Of a DNA stretch of 64,000 nucleotides, positions 8,013 through 16,501 are shown one piece after another. The stretch's first letter is position 1. Each line of letters begins with the position of its first letter. A model generated the notes under the pieces. The model was not told the DNA's origin. It searched no databases and saw nothing but the letters and a program-made list of their open reading frames with translations. The stretch covers positions 1 to 64,000 of the forward strand of contig CAZBBC010000001.1 in NCBI GenBank assembly GCA_964489835.1. Reading direction: 5' to 3'. The position numbers and the translations under genes were made by a program. The stretch comes from CAZBBC01 sp964489835. GTDB lineage: Bacteria; Calditrichota; Calditrichia; JAJRVZ01.

Positions 8013-8624
8013 CTAATATATATTGATCGATCCGAAAACGATTGAGCATTGAATATATAGTTTTTCTGTCGCCTTATCATAATCCCCTTCGGTATGCTCC
8101 AGTTTTGTAAACAACCCTTCTCTTTTATTACTGCGCACCATGATGTCACCGGCAACACTATTGGTACGTGCTTTAAAAGGAATACCCTTGGGGGCAATAA
8201 TCGTAACATCTCCAAAAATACCGTTTATAAAAACATTGGTTATTCCCCGGGCTAACTTTATTTCTGAAAGATCAAGTTTTATGTTACCGAAAACATTACT
8301 TACCGATCCACCCCGAAAGTTTTCCGAGGTCACTTGCAGTTGAATATCACCAAAAACATTGCTCTCCGATAAACCGTCTTTGCTGCTTTTGCCCCCTTCT
8401 TTCGCAGAAGAAGCAAAGGATTCAAAAGATTCTTCACCCTCAACCCGATAGCGACCTCTGTCATAGATCATCTTAATACCTATTGCTACCAGAATCAGGG
8501 GCCAATAGGTGCTGAGAATATCACCAAAATCGAGATAATAAAAATTATCAAGCAATAAAAGCGCTCCCAATAAAATAAGGATGGCTCCCCAAAAAATACC
8601 ACTGCTTGCTTTGGAATGATGCAT
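8013..8624 (-). CDS. LiaF-like membrane-anchored protein (LiaI/DUF5668 TM region plus beta domain)
   Basis: The ATG at 8624 is chosen over an upstream extension because it follows a strong ribosome-binding site (GGAGGAGG) and starts the typical short amphipathic lead MHHSKASSG. Two hydrophobic helices with the pattern GAILILLGALLLLDN and YWPLILVAIGIKMI match the LiaI-LiaF-like transmembrane region. A linker rich in Ser/Gly/Lys follows, then a C-terminal beta-repeat domain (NVFGDI, NVFGNI, INGIFGDVTII, NSVAGDI, VFGSINIY) like the cell-wall-active-antibiotic-response/LiaF C-terminal domain. In Firmicutes LiaF inhibits envelope-stress signalling; outside them the role is unclear. No two-component system is near. 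The stop lies right at a repeat boundary. Confidence 0.82.
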   Translation of the reverse strand: MHHSKASSGIFWGAILILLGALLLLDNFYYLDFGDILSTYWPLILVAIGIKMIYDRGRYRVEGEESFESFASSAKEGGKSSKDGLSESNVFGDIQLQVTSENFRGGSVSNVFGNIKLDLSEIKLARGITNVFINGIFGDVTIIAPKGIPFKARTNSVAGDIMVRSNKREGLFTKLEHTEGDYDKATEKLYIQCSIVFGSINIY

Positions 8625-8823
8625 TGAGTTTTTCCTCCTCCCCGAAATATGGCCTTTTATTTGCCAGACGCTTAGCACTCTGCGCCTGGCGCGCAAAGAC
8701 TTTGCCAAAAATTATTATTTTTCATTGCCAAAATTGACCACAGGAAATTAGCAATTCGTCGGCATTCCGCCAATATTTTTTTGAATTATTGCACCAATAC
8801 CTGCTCAAATGTAAATTCCTTCT

Positions 8824-9414
8824 ATGCAATTAATCAATGTCACAAAAAATACACCGCTTTTTCTGCGTTTCTATGCCCGGTGTTTTACTTTTCCCTACGA
8901 AGAAATGGGATATGAGTTACAATACATTTTTCGCCAGCTGGAGCGGGGGGAATTTTCTGAAAACGAATTTCCACATCTGGACCAGGTTCTGAATGTCATC
9001 AATAATTACCAGGGGGAAGAAATAAAAACCGTCCGCGAAAATTATGTTATGCTATTCAGCCAATGGGAAGGTGGCTCCCCGCTATGCCCTCTGATTGCCA
9101 GTGATTTTATGCATACCATTGGTAAACCCTATGATCCGGAGACTTTTTTTGATCACCTGATGGAAAGCGCGGTCCCGGTTAACACGGATGAACCGTTGGA
9201 TTCCCTCCTAAATTATCTGGAATATTTTTCTATTCTTTGTGAAAATGAGTGGACGGATCTGAATTTTGATGAACTGCTTGAATTTCAGGATAAACATATT
9301 TTTTCCTGGATCCCCTCTTTTTGTGACCGCTTATACAAGTCAAGTAATATCAGCTTCTATAAAGAGGTCGCCGTCGGGCTTCAAGATTATCTACTCCAAT
9401 TCAGTGGAGAATAA
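8824..9414 (+). CDS. TorD/DmsD-like molecular chaperone
   Basis: A 196-residue all-helical protein. The block ENYVMLFSQWEGGSPLCPLIASDF corresponds to the family's Y-x2-LF...P-P-Y region, and FQDKHIFSWIPSFCDRL to the conserved F-x2-H-x3-W-x3-F motif. TorD/DmsD proteins bind the twin-arginine leader of molybdoenzymes and help cofactor insertion and Tat export. No molybdoenzyme subunit or molybdopterin gene is present in the window, though tatC is encoded at 22918-23661. The client is therefore encoded elsewhere or unknown. Assigned by motif recall; the delta subunit of nitrate-reductase-like complexes is the close alternative. Confidence 0.75.
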   Translation: MQLINVTKNTPLFLRFYARCFTFPYEEMGYELQYIFRQLERGEFSENEFPHLDQVLNVINNYQGEEIKTVRENYVMLFSQWEGGSPLCPLIASDFMHTIGKPYDPETFFDHLMESAVPVNTDEPLDSLLNYLEYFSILCENEWTDLNFDELLEFQDKHIFSWIPSFCDRLYKSSNISFYKEVAVGLQDYLLQFSGE

Positions 9415-9468
9415 TTCCACATATAATAATTGATTTTATTCTCAAATAATTCCCATAGGAGAAATCGA

Positions 9469-10683
9469 TTGAAATATTTGACGTTTCTGATCCTGATCCT
9501 CTTTTACCTTCAGGCCTGTGCTCCCTCCCAAAAAACACAGAAAGTCCCGGAAATATCTCCCGGAGTGAAAGTTGTTTCATTAGATAACCGTTCATTACTT
9601 TCACATCCGGAATACATCGATTCATTAAAAATGTATCTGAAATCGGCAATCCGGGATAGTGCCTTTCCTGGTTGTGCCATTTCCGTCGGTTTAAAAGGAA
9701 AACTGGTTTTTCAGGAAGGCTTTGGCTACCTTACTTATGACCCGCCATTTGCAAGAGTAAAGACAAACACGATTTTTGATCTTGCTTCATTAACTAAAGT
9801 TATCGCCACCACTACCCTTGCGATGATTCTATATGAGCAGGGTCAGCTGCCGCTGGACCGGAAAGTCGTCGATATTTTGCCCGACTTTCATGGAAATCAG
9901 AAGGATCTGGTTACGGTTCGTCATTTACTCACCCATACCCACGGCCTGGCCGGTTGGAAACAATTTTATTTAAATCTCAAGGGAAAAGAACGTATTGTAC
10001 GGGAAATCTGCCGGACAGATCTGCTATATCCACCGGGCACTCAATACGTATACAGCGATTTGGGGATGATATTGTTGCAAAGAATAATTGAAACGATTGC
10101 TCAAAAATCTCTGGATTTACTTGTCAAAGATTATATCACCGGCCCCCTGCATATGGACCGGACCTTTTATAAACCGGATAGTTCCTGGTATGGCGAAATT
10201 GCTCCGACTGAATTTTGCAAATGGCGCCGGATACTGGTCCGGGGATTTGTACATGATGAAAATGCCTATGCTATGGGTGGCGTTTCCGGACATGCCGGTT
10301 TATTTAGTACTGTTGAAGACCTATCTGTCTTTTGTCAAATGTATCTAAACGGCGGGGTTTATTATAATCAAAGGATACTACAATCGGAAACCATTGATCT
10401 TTTCACCCAAAGGCAAAATTTAGTTGAAGAAAGTACGCGGGCACTCGGTTGGGATACGCGATCAGAAGAGAACAGTATGGCCGGGGATTTTATGTCCATG
10501 CGTGCCTATGGTCACTCCGGATTTACCGGAACAACGGTTTGGATCGACCCGGAAAACAAGGTGTTTGTTGTATTTTTAACTAATCGTGTCTATCCGACAC
10601 GTGAAAATCAGAAGATTCGCGCCGTGCGTCCAAAAGTACATAATTACATCATGAAAGCGCTATTAAATAGAAATACGAAATAA
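9469..10683 (+). CDS. Serine-hydrolase lipoprotein of the beta-lactamase/PBP-like (class C, EstB) family
   Basis: The TTG at 9469 is chosen because AGGAG stands 7 bases upstream and the resulting N terminus is a lipoprotein signal ending LQAC (Cys17). The catalytic SxxK is Ser107-Leu-Thr-Lys110 in FDLASLTKV. A YSD tyrosine motif follows (YVYSDLGMILLQR), and a C-terminal HSGFTG block fills the KTG position. The layout and length (404 residues) fit beta-lactamase-family serine hydrolases such as class C enzymes, esterases and D-amino-acid peptidases. Its substrate cannot be told from sequence; wall peptide or ester hydrolysis at the outer membrane is likely. It starts 54 bases after the TorD-like gene, so co-transcription is possible. 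Confidence 0.88.
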   Translation: MKYLTFLILILFYLQACAPSQKTQKVPEISPGVKVVSLDNRSLLSHPEYIDSLKMYLKSAIRDSAFPGCAISVGLKGKLVFQEGFGYLTYDPPFARVKTNTIFDLASLTKVIATTTLAMILYEQGQLPLDRKVVDILPDFHGNQKDLVTVRHLLTHTHGLAGWKQFYLNLKGKERIVREICRTDLLYPPGTQYVYSDLGMILLQRIIETIAQKSLDLLVKDYITGPLHMDRTFYKPDSSWYGEIAPTEFCKWRRILVRGFVHDENAYAMGGVSGHAGLFSTVEDLSVFCQMYLNGGVYYNQRILQSETIDLFTQRQNLVEESTRALGWDTRSEENSMAGDFMSMRAYGHSGFTGTTVWIDPENKVFVVFLTNRVYPTRENQKIRAVRPKVHNYIMKALLNRNTK

Positions 10684-10758
10684 GAATTTCCAGTTAATCC
10701 TGTTATCCTGTTATGTTAAAAATCATATAAGATTATATGATACTCACTATAAATAATA

Positions 10759-11247
10759 TTAATCTTCTATTTTCGGTTTAGATTTATATTGATATTTAAC
10801 AATTAAGAAAATACCAATAAGGATTAGTATCACCGGCCAATATCGCAGGATACCACTGTGACTGATCAGGAAAATAAGACCAAGTCCGGTCAGGATCGAT
10901 GCCGGTACCAGCATTCCCCTTTCTTTTCCTCCCAACAAATACATCATAAAAAATCCGATACCGGGCCCGATAAGAAATCCAGGCCAGAGGCTGCCCATTA
11001 AATACCAGCCTTCCAGGGCACAATATAAAAACATAAGTCCATAAATAATCAGAATGCTGCCCGGCATCAACAATCCGGAGTTTTTTCGATCCTGAAAGAA
11101 ACCAATCCAAAATCCCACCCCGGCCAGCAGAACAAAAACCGGCCAGACATTCTCAAAATCAAATTCAAAATAACCAAAATTTTCGGAAAGAAATAATAGC
11201 CCGAGTATAATTAATCCAACGCCGATCACCATATCTGATGTTTTCAT
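10759..11247 (-). CDS. Multi-helix LiaI/DUF5668-type membrane protein
   Basis: A 162-residue protein made almost wholly of hydrophobic helices with repeated pattern GVGLIILGLLFLSENFGYFEF, WPVFVLLAGVGFWIGFF, GSILIIYGLMFL, WPGFLIGPGIGFF and YWPVILILIGIFLIV. This is the LiaI-LiaF-like transmembrane unit (DUF5668) repeated about three times. Unlike the protein encoded at 8013-8624 it lacks a C-terminal beta domain. The ribosome-binding site (GAGGAGAATAAA before the ATG) is good. It probably shares a membrane-stress or scaffold role with the LiaF-like protein, but this is inference. Confidence 0.75.
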   Translation of the reverse strand: MKTSDMVIGVGLIILGLLFLSENFGYFEFDFENVWPVFVLLAGVGFWIGFFQDRKNSGLLMPGSILIIYGLMFLYCALEGWYLMGSLWPGFLIGPGIGFFMMYLLGGKERGMLVPASILTGLGLIFLISHSGILRYWPVILILIGIFLIVKYQYKSKPKIED

Positions 11248-11646
11248 TTTATTCTCCTCTATTTCCTAAAATATCGAGTGAAGAAACCACAAAGCACACG
11301 AAGCACACGGAGTTTTTAATTATTAATATAATCTTTGTGTTAACTTCGCTTTAGATAAAAGAATAATCGATATAAGATCTTCGTGGGCTTCGTGGTAAAA
11401 GCATTTTATATGTTTTAATTTGAACCACCGGGGTCGTCGCTCTCCCGAAAGGCGAGCACTAAGTTCTATGTGGTTTAAAAATAACTGTAGAGCAATTTAA
11501 TTAAATCCCTTCCATGGAGCAAGATAATTACGCTATTCCATGGCATTGATTTATTAACAATTTCTTTTAATCTATATTGCCAATGTGTATATTTGTTCTT
11601 GTAATTAATTGGAAAAAAGGAATCTAATCTATTCAATGAGGTCGAT
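11248..11646. repeat. Intergenic region with fold-back repeat (arms 11286-11303 and 11379-11396)
   Basis: The 18-base arm ACCACAAAGCACACGAAG matches the reverse complement of CTTCGTGGGCTTCGTGGT at 11379-11396 with two mismatches. The arms are relatives of the CACAAAG arms at 6594-6667. The rest of the gap is AT-rich with no supported gene; the serC promoter should be near 11560-11640. Confidence 0.7.
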
Positions 11647-12729
11647 ATGGAAAATCGAGTGTTTAACTTTAACGCCGGGCCCGCGGCTCTACCTGTTACC
11701 GTTTTAGAAGAAGTCAAGGAAAATCTGCTCAATTATAAGGGAGAAGGTTTATCAGTGATGGAAATGAGCCATCGCTCGAAGACGTTTGATTCCATTATTA
11801 AAGAGGCTGAAAATTTGACCCGGGAAGTTTTTTCTATTCCTGCCGGTTATTCCATTATATTTATGCAAGGGGGAGCGACACTACAGTTTGCTGCTGTACC
11901 TCTTAATTTACTCAATGATACCCAAAGTGCGGATTATATCAAAACCGGGTCCTGGTCGGAAAAAGCGATCCAGGAAGCTGAAAAATTGGGAAAACAGTTC
12001 AAGGTTATTGCCAGTTCAGAGGATCAAAATTTCAACTATATCCCATCGTCCTTTAAGGTTAGTCCAGATGCGGCATATTTACATATTACCTCAAATAATA
12101 CCATTTTCGGAACTCAATGGGCCGATTATCCGGATACGGGTTCTGTTCCTATCGCCTGTGATATGTCCTCTGATCTCGGATGTCGTCCTTTAAATGTAGG
12201 TAAATTCGGGCTTATTTATGCCGGTGCTCAGAAGAATCTGGGTCCGTCGGGTGTTACTGTGGTCATCATCCGTGACGATTTGATGGAAAAAAGTCCGGGA
12301 AACATTCCGACAATGACCAGCTATAAAATCATTGGCGGTAAAGGTTCCCTTTACAATACACCGGCAACCTTTGGTATTTATATCATAAAACTGGTTCTGG
12401 AGTGGGTAAAAAATAGCGGGGGCTTAACTGCCATAGGAAAAATAAACCGGGACAAAGCCGATCTGATATATAATATTCTGGATTCCAGTGATTTTTACCG
12501 GGGAACTGTTCAAAAAAACAGCCGTTCGATTATGAATGTTACTTTCCGCCTGCCTTCAGAGGAACTGGAACAGACCTTTATTGCAAAAGCAACCGGACAT
12601 GGTATGATTGGCTTAAAGGGTCATCGTTCCGTAGGGGGCATCCGGGCCAGCATTTACAATGCCGTTTCTCCGGCCGCTGTAAAAGCGCTTACTGATTTTA
12701 TGAAAGATTTCGAAAAAACAAATGGTTGA
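11647..12729 (+). CDS. serC: Phosphoserine aminotransferase
   Basis: SerC is a PLP enzyme converting 3-phosphohydroxypyruvate and glutamate to phosphoserine and 2-oxoglutarate in serine synthesis; the same enzyme serves pyridoxal-phosphate synthesis in some bacteria. The 360-residue length is standard. The N terminus FNFNAGPAALPVTVLEEV, the EMSHRSKTFD block and the PLP-lysine region YAGAQKNLGPSGVTVVI are diagnostic. The C-terminal GLKGHRSVGGIRASIYNA binds the phosphate. The next gene overlaps its stop, so the two form an operon. glyA, which uses serine, lies elsewhere in the window (23686-24978), and no serA or serB is seen. Confidence 0.97.
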   Translation: MENRVFNFNAGPAALPVTVLEEVKENLLNYKGEGLSVMEMSHRSKTFDSIIKEAENLTREVFSIPAGYSIIFMQGGATLQFAAVPLNLLNDTQSADYIKTGSWSEKAIQEAEKLGKQFKVIASSEDQNFNYIPSSFKVSPDAAYLHITSNNTIFGTQWADYPDTGSVPIACDMSSDLGCRPLNVGKFGLIYAGAQKNLGPSGVTVVIIRDDLMEKSPGNIPTMTSYKIIGGKGSLYNTPATFGIYIIKLVLEWVKNSGGLTAIGKINRDKADLIYNILDSSDFYRGTVQKNSRSIMNVTFRLPSEELEQTFIAKATGHGMIGLKGHRSVGGIRASIYNAVSPAAVKALTDFMKDFEKTNG

Positions 12730-13061
12730 TTACCATAAATAAAAAATATAATACTTTCGAAAAGATATATACGATCGTTAAAAGAATTTCACCCGGTAAA
12801 GTGGCCACTTATGGCCAGATTGCGGCATTGGTTGGGCCGGGATTGCCGGCAAGGATTATTGGATATGCTTTGCATGGTTTACCGGAGAAAACGGATATTC
12901 CCTGGCACCGGGTAATTAACCGGATGGGTAAAATCTCATTTTCACCATCGAGAAACAATCACGATTCCTTGCAAAAGCATTTACTGGAGCAGGAAGGAGT
13001 CATATTTAATTCTGAAGACAAAATTGATTTTAATAAATTTCTCTGGCATCCTGATGAATAA
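12726..13061 (+). CDS. Alkyltransferase-like protein (ATL), MGMT-fold without the acceptor cysteine
   Basis: A 111-residue protein matching the DNA-binding domain of O6-alkylguanine-DNA alkyltransferase, with helix-turn-helix ISPGKVATYGQIAALVG and Arg-finger region ARIIGYALHG. The active-site motif PCHRV is PWHRV here: Trp60 replaces the alkyl-accepting cysteine. That marks alkyltransferase-like proteins, which bind O6-alkylguanine without repairing it and direct lesions to nucleotide excision repair. It begins with a TTG at 12726 that overlaps the serC stop (TTGA), so translation is probably coupled to serC. The functional pairing with serine synthesis is not obvious. Confidence 0.9.
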   Translation: MITINKKYNTFEKIYTIVKRISPGKVATYGQIAALVGPGLPARIIGYALHGLPEKTDIPWHRVINRMGKISFSPSRNNHDSLQKHLLEQEGVIFNSEDKIDFNKFLWHPDE

Positions 13062-13150
13062 ATAAGGTTTGTCTGTGTATAGAATTCAGATGTCATTTCA
13101 TATTTATATAAATTACGGTAATCAAAAATTATACAGGAGGAAATGATTAT

Positions 13151-14137
13151 ATGGCAGAAAGAGAAGTTTTTGATTTTAATCAGATGAAAATACCCAACTT
13201 ATCACCTAATCTGATTAAATACGGTGTGATTGCTTTTTTTGTGTTGATCTTCGCTTTTTCATCCTTTTTTACGATCAGCCCGGAAGAAGTGGGTGTCATT
13301 CTACGCTTCGGTAAATTTTCACACGTCGCCGATCCGGGACTTAATTTTAAATTCCCCTTGGGAATTGATCAGCTGTACAAAGTTCCGGTGCAACGTCAGC
13401 TCAAAGAGGAGTTTGGATTCCGCACCGAAACAGCCGGAGTTAGAACCCGCTATTCGGAAGGCAGTTTCCTCGATGAATCATTGATGCTCACCGGTGACCT
13501 GAATGCTGCGGAAGTTGAATGGATTGTACAGTATCGAATAGACGATCCGTATAAATTCCTCTTTAAAGTCCGGGAGACACAATCAACCTTTCGGGCCATG
13601 ACCGAAGCTGTTGTAAGAGAAATTGTAGGCGACCGGACCGTCAATGAAGTTCTGACGGTTGGACGTCAGGAAATCAGTGTTACTGTACAGGAAAAACTTC
13701 AGGATTTATGTACTCAGTATGAGACCGGTATCAAAGTGGAACAGGTGGTGCTACAGGATGTAAATCCTCCTGACCGGGTAAAACCTTCTTTTAATGAGGT
13801 GAATGAAGCGCAGCAGGAAAAAGAAAAACTGATCAATCAGGCCCAGGCGGAATTCAATAAGGTGATTCCACGGGCCAGAGGTGAAGCCGAGAGAACGATA
13901 CAGGAAGCGGAAGGATATGCCCTGGAAAGAGTGAACAAAGCCCAGGGTGAGGTGTCCCGTTTTAATGTTTTGTTTGGACAGTATCGACTGGCAAAAGAGG
14001 TTACTCGCCAGCGAATTTATCTGGAAACGATGAACAATATTTTACCAAAGGTCGGGAAAAAACTGATTGTAGACGAGAGTGTCAAAGGCCTTATTCCGCT
14101 TCTGGATTTAAAGACGGAGGTGACTGATGCCAAATAA
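13151..14137 (+). CDS. hflK: HflK, SPFH/band-7 regulator of FtsH
   Basis: A 328-residue SPFH-domain protein with one N-terminal membrane segment (about residues 24-44) and a large periplasmic band-7 domain. EEVGVILRFGKF and DPGLNFKFPLGIDQLYKV mark the start of that domain, and a helical tail rich in Ala/Glu/Gln (NEAQQEKEKLINQAQAEFNKV) follows. HflK and HflC form the cage that surrounds FtsH hexamers and modulates membrane-protein turnover. It is shorter at the N terminus than E. coli HflK, as in many non-enteric bacteria. AGGAGG precedes the ATG. It overlaps hflC by 11 bases, the usual operon arrangement. Confidence 0.93.
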   Translation: MAEREVFDFNQMKIPNLSPNLIKYGVIAFFVLIFAFSSFFTISPEEVGVILRFGKFSHVADPGLNFKFPLGIDQLYKVPVQRQLKEEFGFRTETAGVRTRYSEGSFLDESLMLTGDLNAAEVEWIVQYRIDDPYKFLFKVRETQSTFRAMTEAVVREIVGDRTVNEVLTVGRQEISVTVQEKLQDLCTQYETGIKVEQVVLQDVNPPDRVKPSFNEVNEAQQEKEKLINQAQAEFNKVIPRARGEAERTIQEAEGYALERVNKAQGEVSRFNVLFGQYRLAKEVTRQRIYLETMNNILPKVGKKLIVDESVKGLIPLLDLKTEVTDAK

Positions 14138-15080
14138 GAAACTGATTTTCTGGGCGGTTGTTATTCTAATCGCATTAATCGTTATTTTTTCAGCTGCTTT
14201 TGTTGTTACCGAAACCGAGCAAGTTATTATTACCCAGTTTGGCAAACCGGTTGGAAAACCAATTACATTACCCGGGATTAATTTTAAAATTCCGATAATT
14301 CAGGAAGCCAATTTTTTTGAAAAACGATTTCTTGAGTGGGATGGCGATCCCAATCAGGTGCCAACCAAAGACAAACGCTTTATCTGGGTCAATACCTATG
14401 CCCGCTGGCGAATTACAGATCCGCTGCTTTTTTTCCAGCGTTTACGGGATGAACGTGGTGCACAATCCCGTCTGGATGATATTCTCGATGGAGAAACGCG
14501 AACGGCGATTGCTAATCATTTACTGGTTGAAGTCGTTCGAGCTACCAATCGCGAGCCCATTTTTGATGAGGAATCAACCGGAAGTGATGAGTCACAACTA
14601 CTGGAAAATATTAAGGTGGGTCGTGAAAAAATCACACGTGAGATATTAACCGCGGCAACGGCGCGTACACAGGATCTAGGAATTGAATTACTGGACCTGC
14701 GCTTTAAACGGATAAATTATGTGAAAGAGGTCCGCGAAAAAGTATATGACCGCATGATCACAGAACGTAAACGGGTCGCCGATAAATATCGTTCTGAGGG
14801 ACAGGGTGACGCATCCAGAATTCTCGGGGAGAAAGAGCGTGAATTGAAACGGATCACCTCGGAAGCCTTCAGGAAAGCTCAGGAAATCATTGGTAAAGCA
14901 GATGCAGCCGCAACCAAGATTTATGCCGACGGTTATAACCGCAGTGAGGATTCACGTGAATTCTACAAATTCCTGAAAACAATGGAAACATATGAATCTA
15001 CCTTTGATAGCAAGGACTGGCTGATTCTTTCCAGTGAGAGCGATTTTTACAAATACCTGAAAAGACAGTCGGGTCGGTAA
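14127..15080 (+). CDS. hflC: HflC, SPFH/band-7 partner of HflK
   Basis: A 317-residue protein with an N-terminal membrane anchor (residues 6-28) and SPFH domain: ETEQVIITQFGKPVGKP, LPGINFKIPIIQEANFFEKRFLEWDG and VNTYARWRITDP are typical. RTQDLGIELLDLRFKRINY marks the end of the SPFH core; the helical tail AAATKIYADGYNRSEDSREFYKFLKTMETY is diagnostic of HflC. It works with HflK around FtsH on the periplasmic face of the inner membrane. Overlap with hflK indicates co-translation. A strong hairpin follows the stop. Confidence 0.95.
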   Translation: MPNKKLIFWAVVILIALIVIFSAAFVVTETEQVIITQFGKPVGKPITLPGINFKIPIIQEANFFEKRFLEWDGDPNQVPTKDKRFIWVNTYARWRITDPLLFFQRLRDERGAQSRLDDILDGETRTAIANHLLVEVVRATNREPIFDEESTGSDESQLLENIKVGREKITREILTAATARTQDLGIELLDLRFKRINYVKEVREKVYDRMITERKRVADKYRSEGQGDASRILGEKERELKRITSEAFRKAQEIIGKADAAATKIYADGYNRSEDSREFYKFLKTMETYESTFDSKDWLILSSESDFYKYLKRQSGR

Positions 15081-15112
15081 ATCAGAAGAATTTAGAAGAT
15101 CTTATTCTTTAT

Positions 15113-15174
15113 CACAGACGGACAGGGATCGTTCTCATATGGAACTATCGGAAATAGATCCCTGTCCGTTTGTG
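15113..15174. terminator. Long hairpin between convergent hflC and MFS genes, probable bidirectional terminator
   Basis: An 18-base arm CACAGACGGACAGGGATC (15113-15130) pairs with 15157-15174 with one mismatch; the 26-base loop contains a smaller GTTC/GAAC hairpin. It lies between two convergent stop codons. There is no clean T-run, so it may instead be a repeat element that serves as a terminator. Confidence 0.6.
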
Positions 15175-15187
15175 GGAATTTTATCAA

Positions 15188-16327
15188 TTATGTTCGTGTT
15201 TTTATCAATTGCACCGCTACTAGTGAGAATAAGCTAAAGACTGCCCCGGCGAAAAACGGAATTCTGTAATCAACCATCCAGGCAAGCCCTCCCATTATCG
15301 GTATAACCACCGCGGCAATATGATTTATTGTAAAGCCAACCGCCATACTGGGGGCAATGTCCCTGGGATCCCCTACCTTTTGAAAATATGTTCGAATCGC
15401 TATGGAAAAATTGAAAACAATATGATCTACAATATAAAGGATAGTAACAATCCATTTGGATTCCACATAAGCATAAGCAATAAAAACCGCTATTAATGTG
15501 GTATATTCAACAGAGAGTACTTTTCGCTCTCCATATTGAATAATTGCCTTCCCTATCTGGGGCGTGAGAAAGAAATTAATCGCATTATTTAGTACAAATA
15601 GAATCGTAACTTCCTGGACACTAAAAGCAAACTTTTTTACCAGCAAAAAAACGGCGAAAGTTACGAATATCTGTCTTCTTGCCCCGGCTAAGAAGGTAAG
15701 AAAATAGTATAACCAATATTTTTTTCTTAAAATCATCCTTTTTCGTTGGGGTACAATATCCTGCCTGGTTGGATTTTGATTTAAACCCCACAATCCGACT
15801 ACTATAATTCCAATACCTAAAAAAAGATATATTTGTAAATAAGTCAGGATTGTGCTAAAAACAAAAATTACCAAACCGATGATAATACTTGTCGCTGCAG
15901 CATAACTGCGTAATTTACCAAAAACCCAGGGGGAGATTTTTTGATCAAAATACTGAAGCGTTAGGGACTGGTTGGTTGTTTCATAATAATGAAAACCAAA
16001 GCTCATGAGCAATGTGGTAAAGATGAGTCCGATATACGAGGGGAAAAACCCGGTTAAACCTACTCCGAGACCAAGGGTTATTATTGACAGGGTTGAAAGA
16101 CGGTGTTCCCTGATTATAATAATTATAAAAATAGCCAGCAAAGCCAGAAATCCAGGTATTTCCCTGACAGATTGGATCACACCGACATGATAACCATCTA
16201 AATTTGCAACCTCGACTGCAAAATTATTAAAAAGAGTTCGCCAGGTCTGCAAGCCGGCGAAAGAAGCAATCGTTAATACACCCAGAAATCGAAACATTTT
16301 GTCTTGTGTTGCATCGTACTCATTCAT
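15188..16327 (-). CDS. Major facilitator superfamily transporter
   Basis: A 379-residue protein with about twelve hydrophobic helices in two halves, split by a positively charged central loop around residue 195-205 (NPTRQDIVPQRKRMILRKKYW). This is the MFS layout. The N-terminal half starts FLGVLTIASFAGLQTWRTLFNNFAVEVANLDGYHVGVIQSVREIPGF. No substrate-defining motif is visible. It should lie in the inner membrane and move a small solute by proton coupling or facilitated diffusion. It stands alone, convergent with hflC and divergent from the next gene. Slightly short for the superfamily but complete. Confidence 0.82.
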   Translation of the reverse strand: MNEYDATQDKMFRFLGVLTIASFAGLQTWRTLFNNFAVEVANLDGYHVGVIQSVREIPGFLALLAIFIIIIIREHRLSTLSIITLGLGVGLTGFFPSYIGLIFTTLLMSFGFHYYETTNQSLTLQYFDQKISPWVFGKLRSYAAATSIIIGLVIFVFSTILTYLQIYLFLGIGIIVVGLWGLNQNPTRQDIVPQRKRMILRKKYWLYYFLTFLAGARRQIFVTFAVFLLVKKFAFSVQEVTILFVLNNAINFFLTPQIGKAIIQYGERKVLSVEYTTLIAVFIAYAYVESKWIVTILYIVDHIVFNFSIAIRTYFQKVGDPRDIAPSMAVGFTINHIAAVVIPIMGGLAWMVDYRIPFFAGAVFSLFSLVAVQLIKTRT

Positions 16328-16501
16328 AATAAAGATCTATAATTTCCTTAATCGATCAGTGGCTGTTTATTGAATAAACCGAAATTTATGGAAATACCTG
16401 AAAAATAGTAAATAAAAGATCCGCTGTATCTTTTTATTTTTCTGAAACATCATTAGCAATTCCTACGTAAATACGATATCCCATAATGCAAGGAGTAAAT
16501 T

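Noticed and set aside
9401..9649. Minus-strand ORF over the start of the serine-hydrolase gene
   Set aside because: Overlaps a real coding region with clear family motifs and has no ribosome-binding site or motif.
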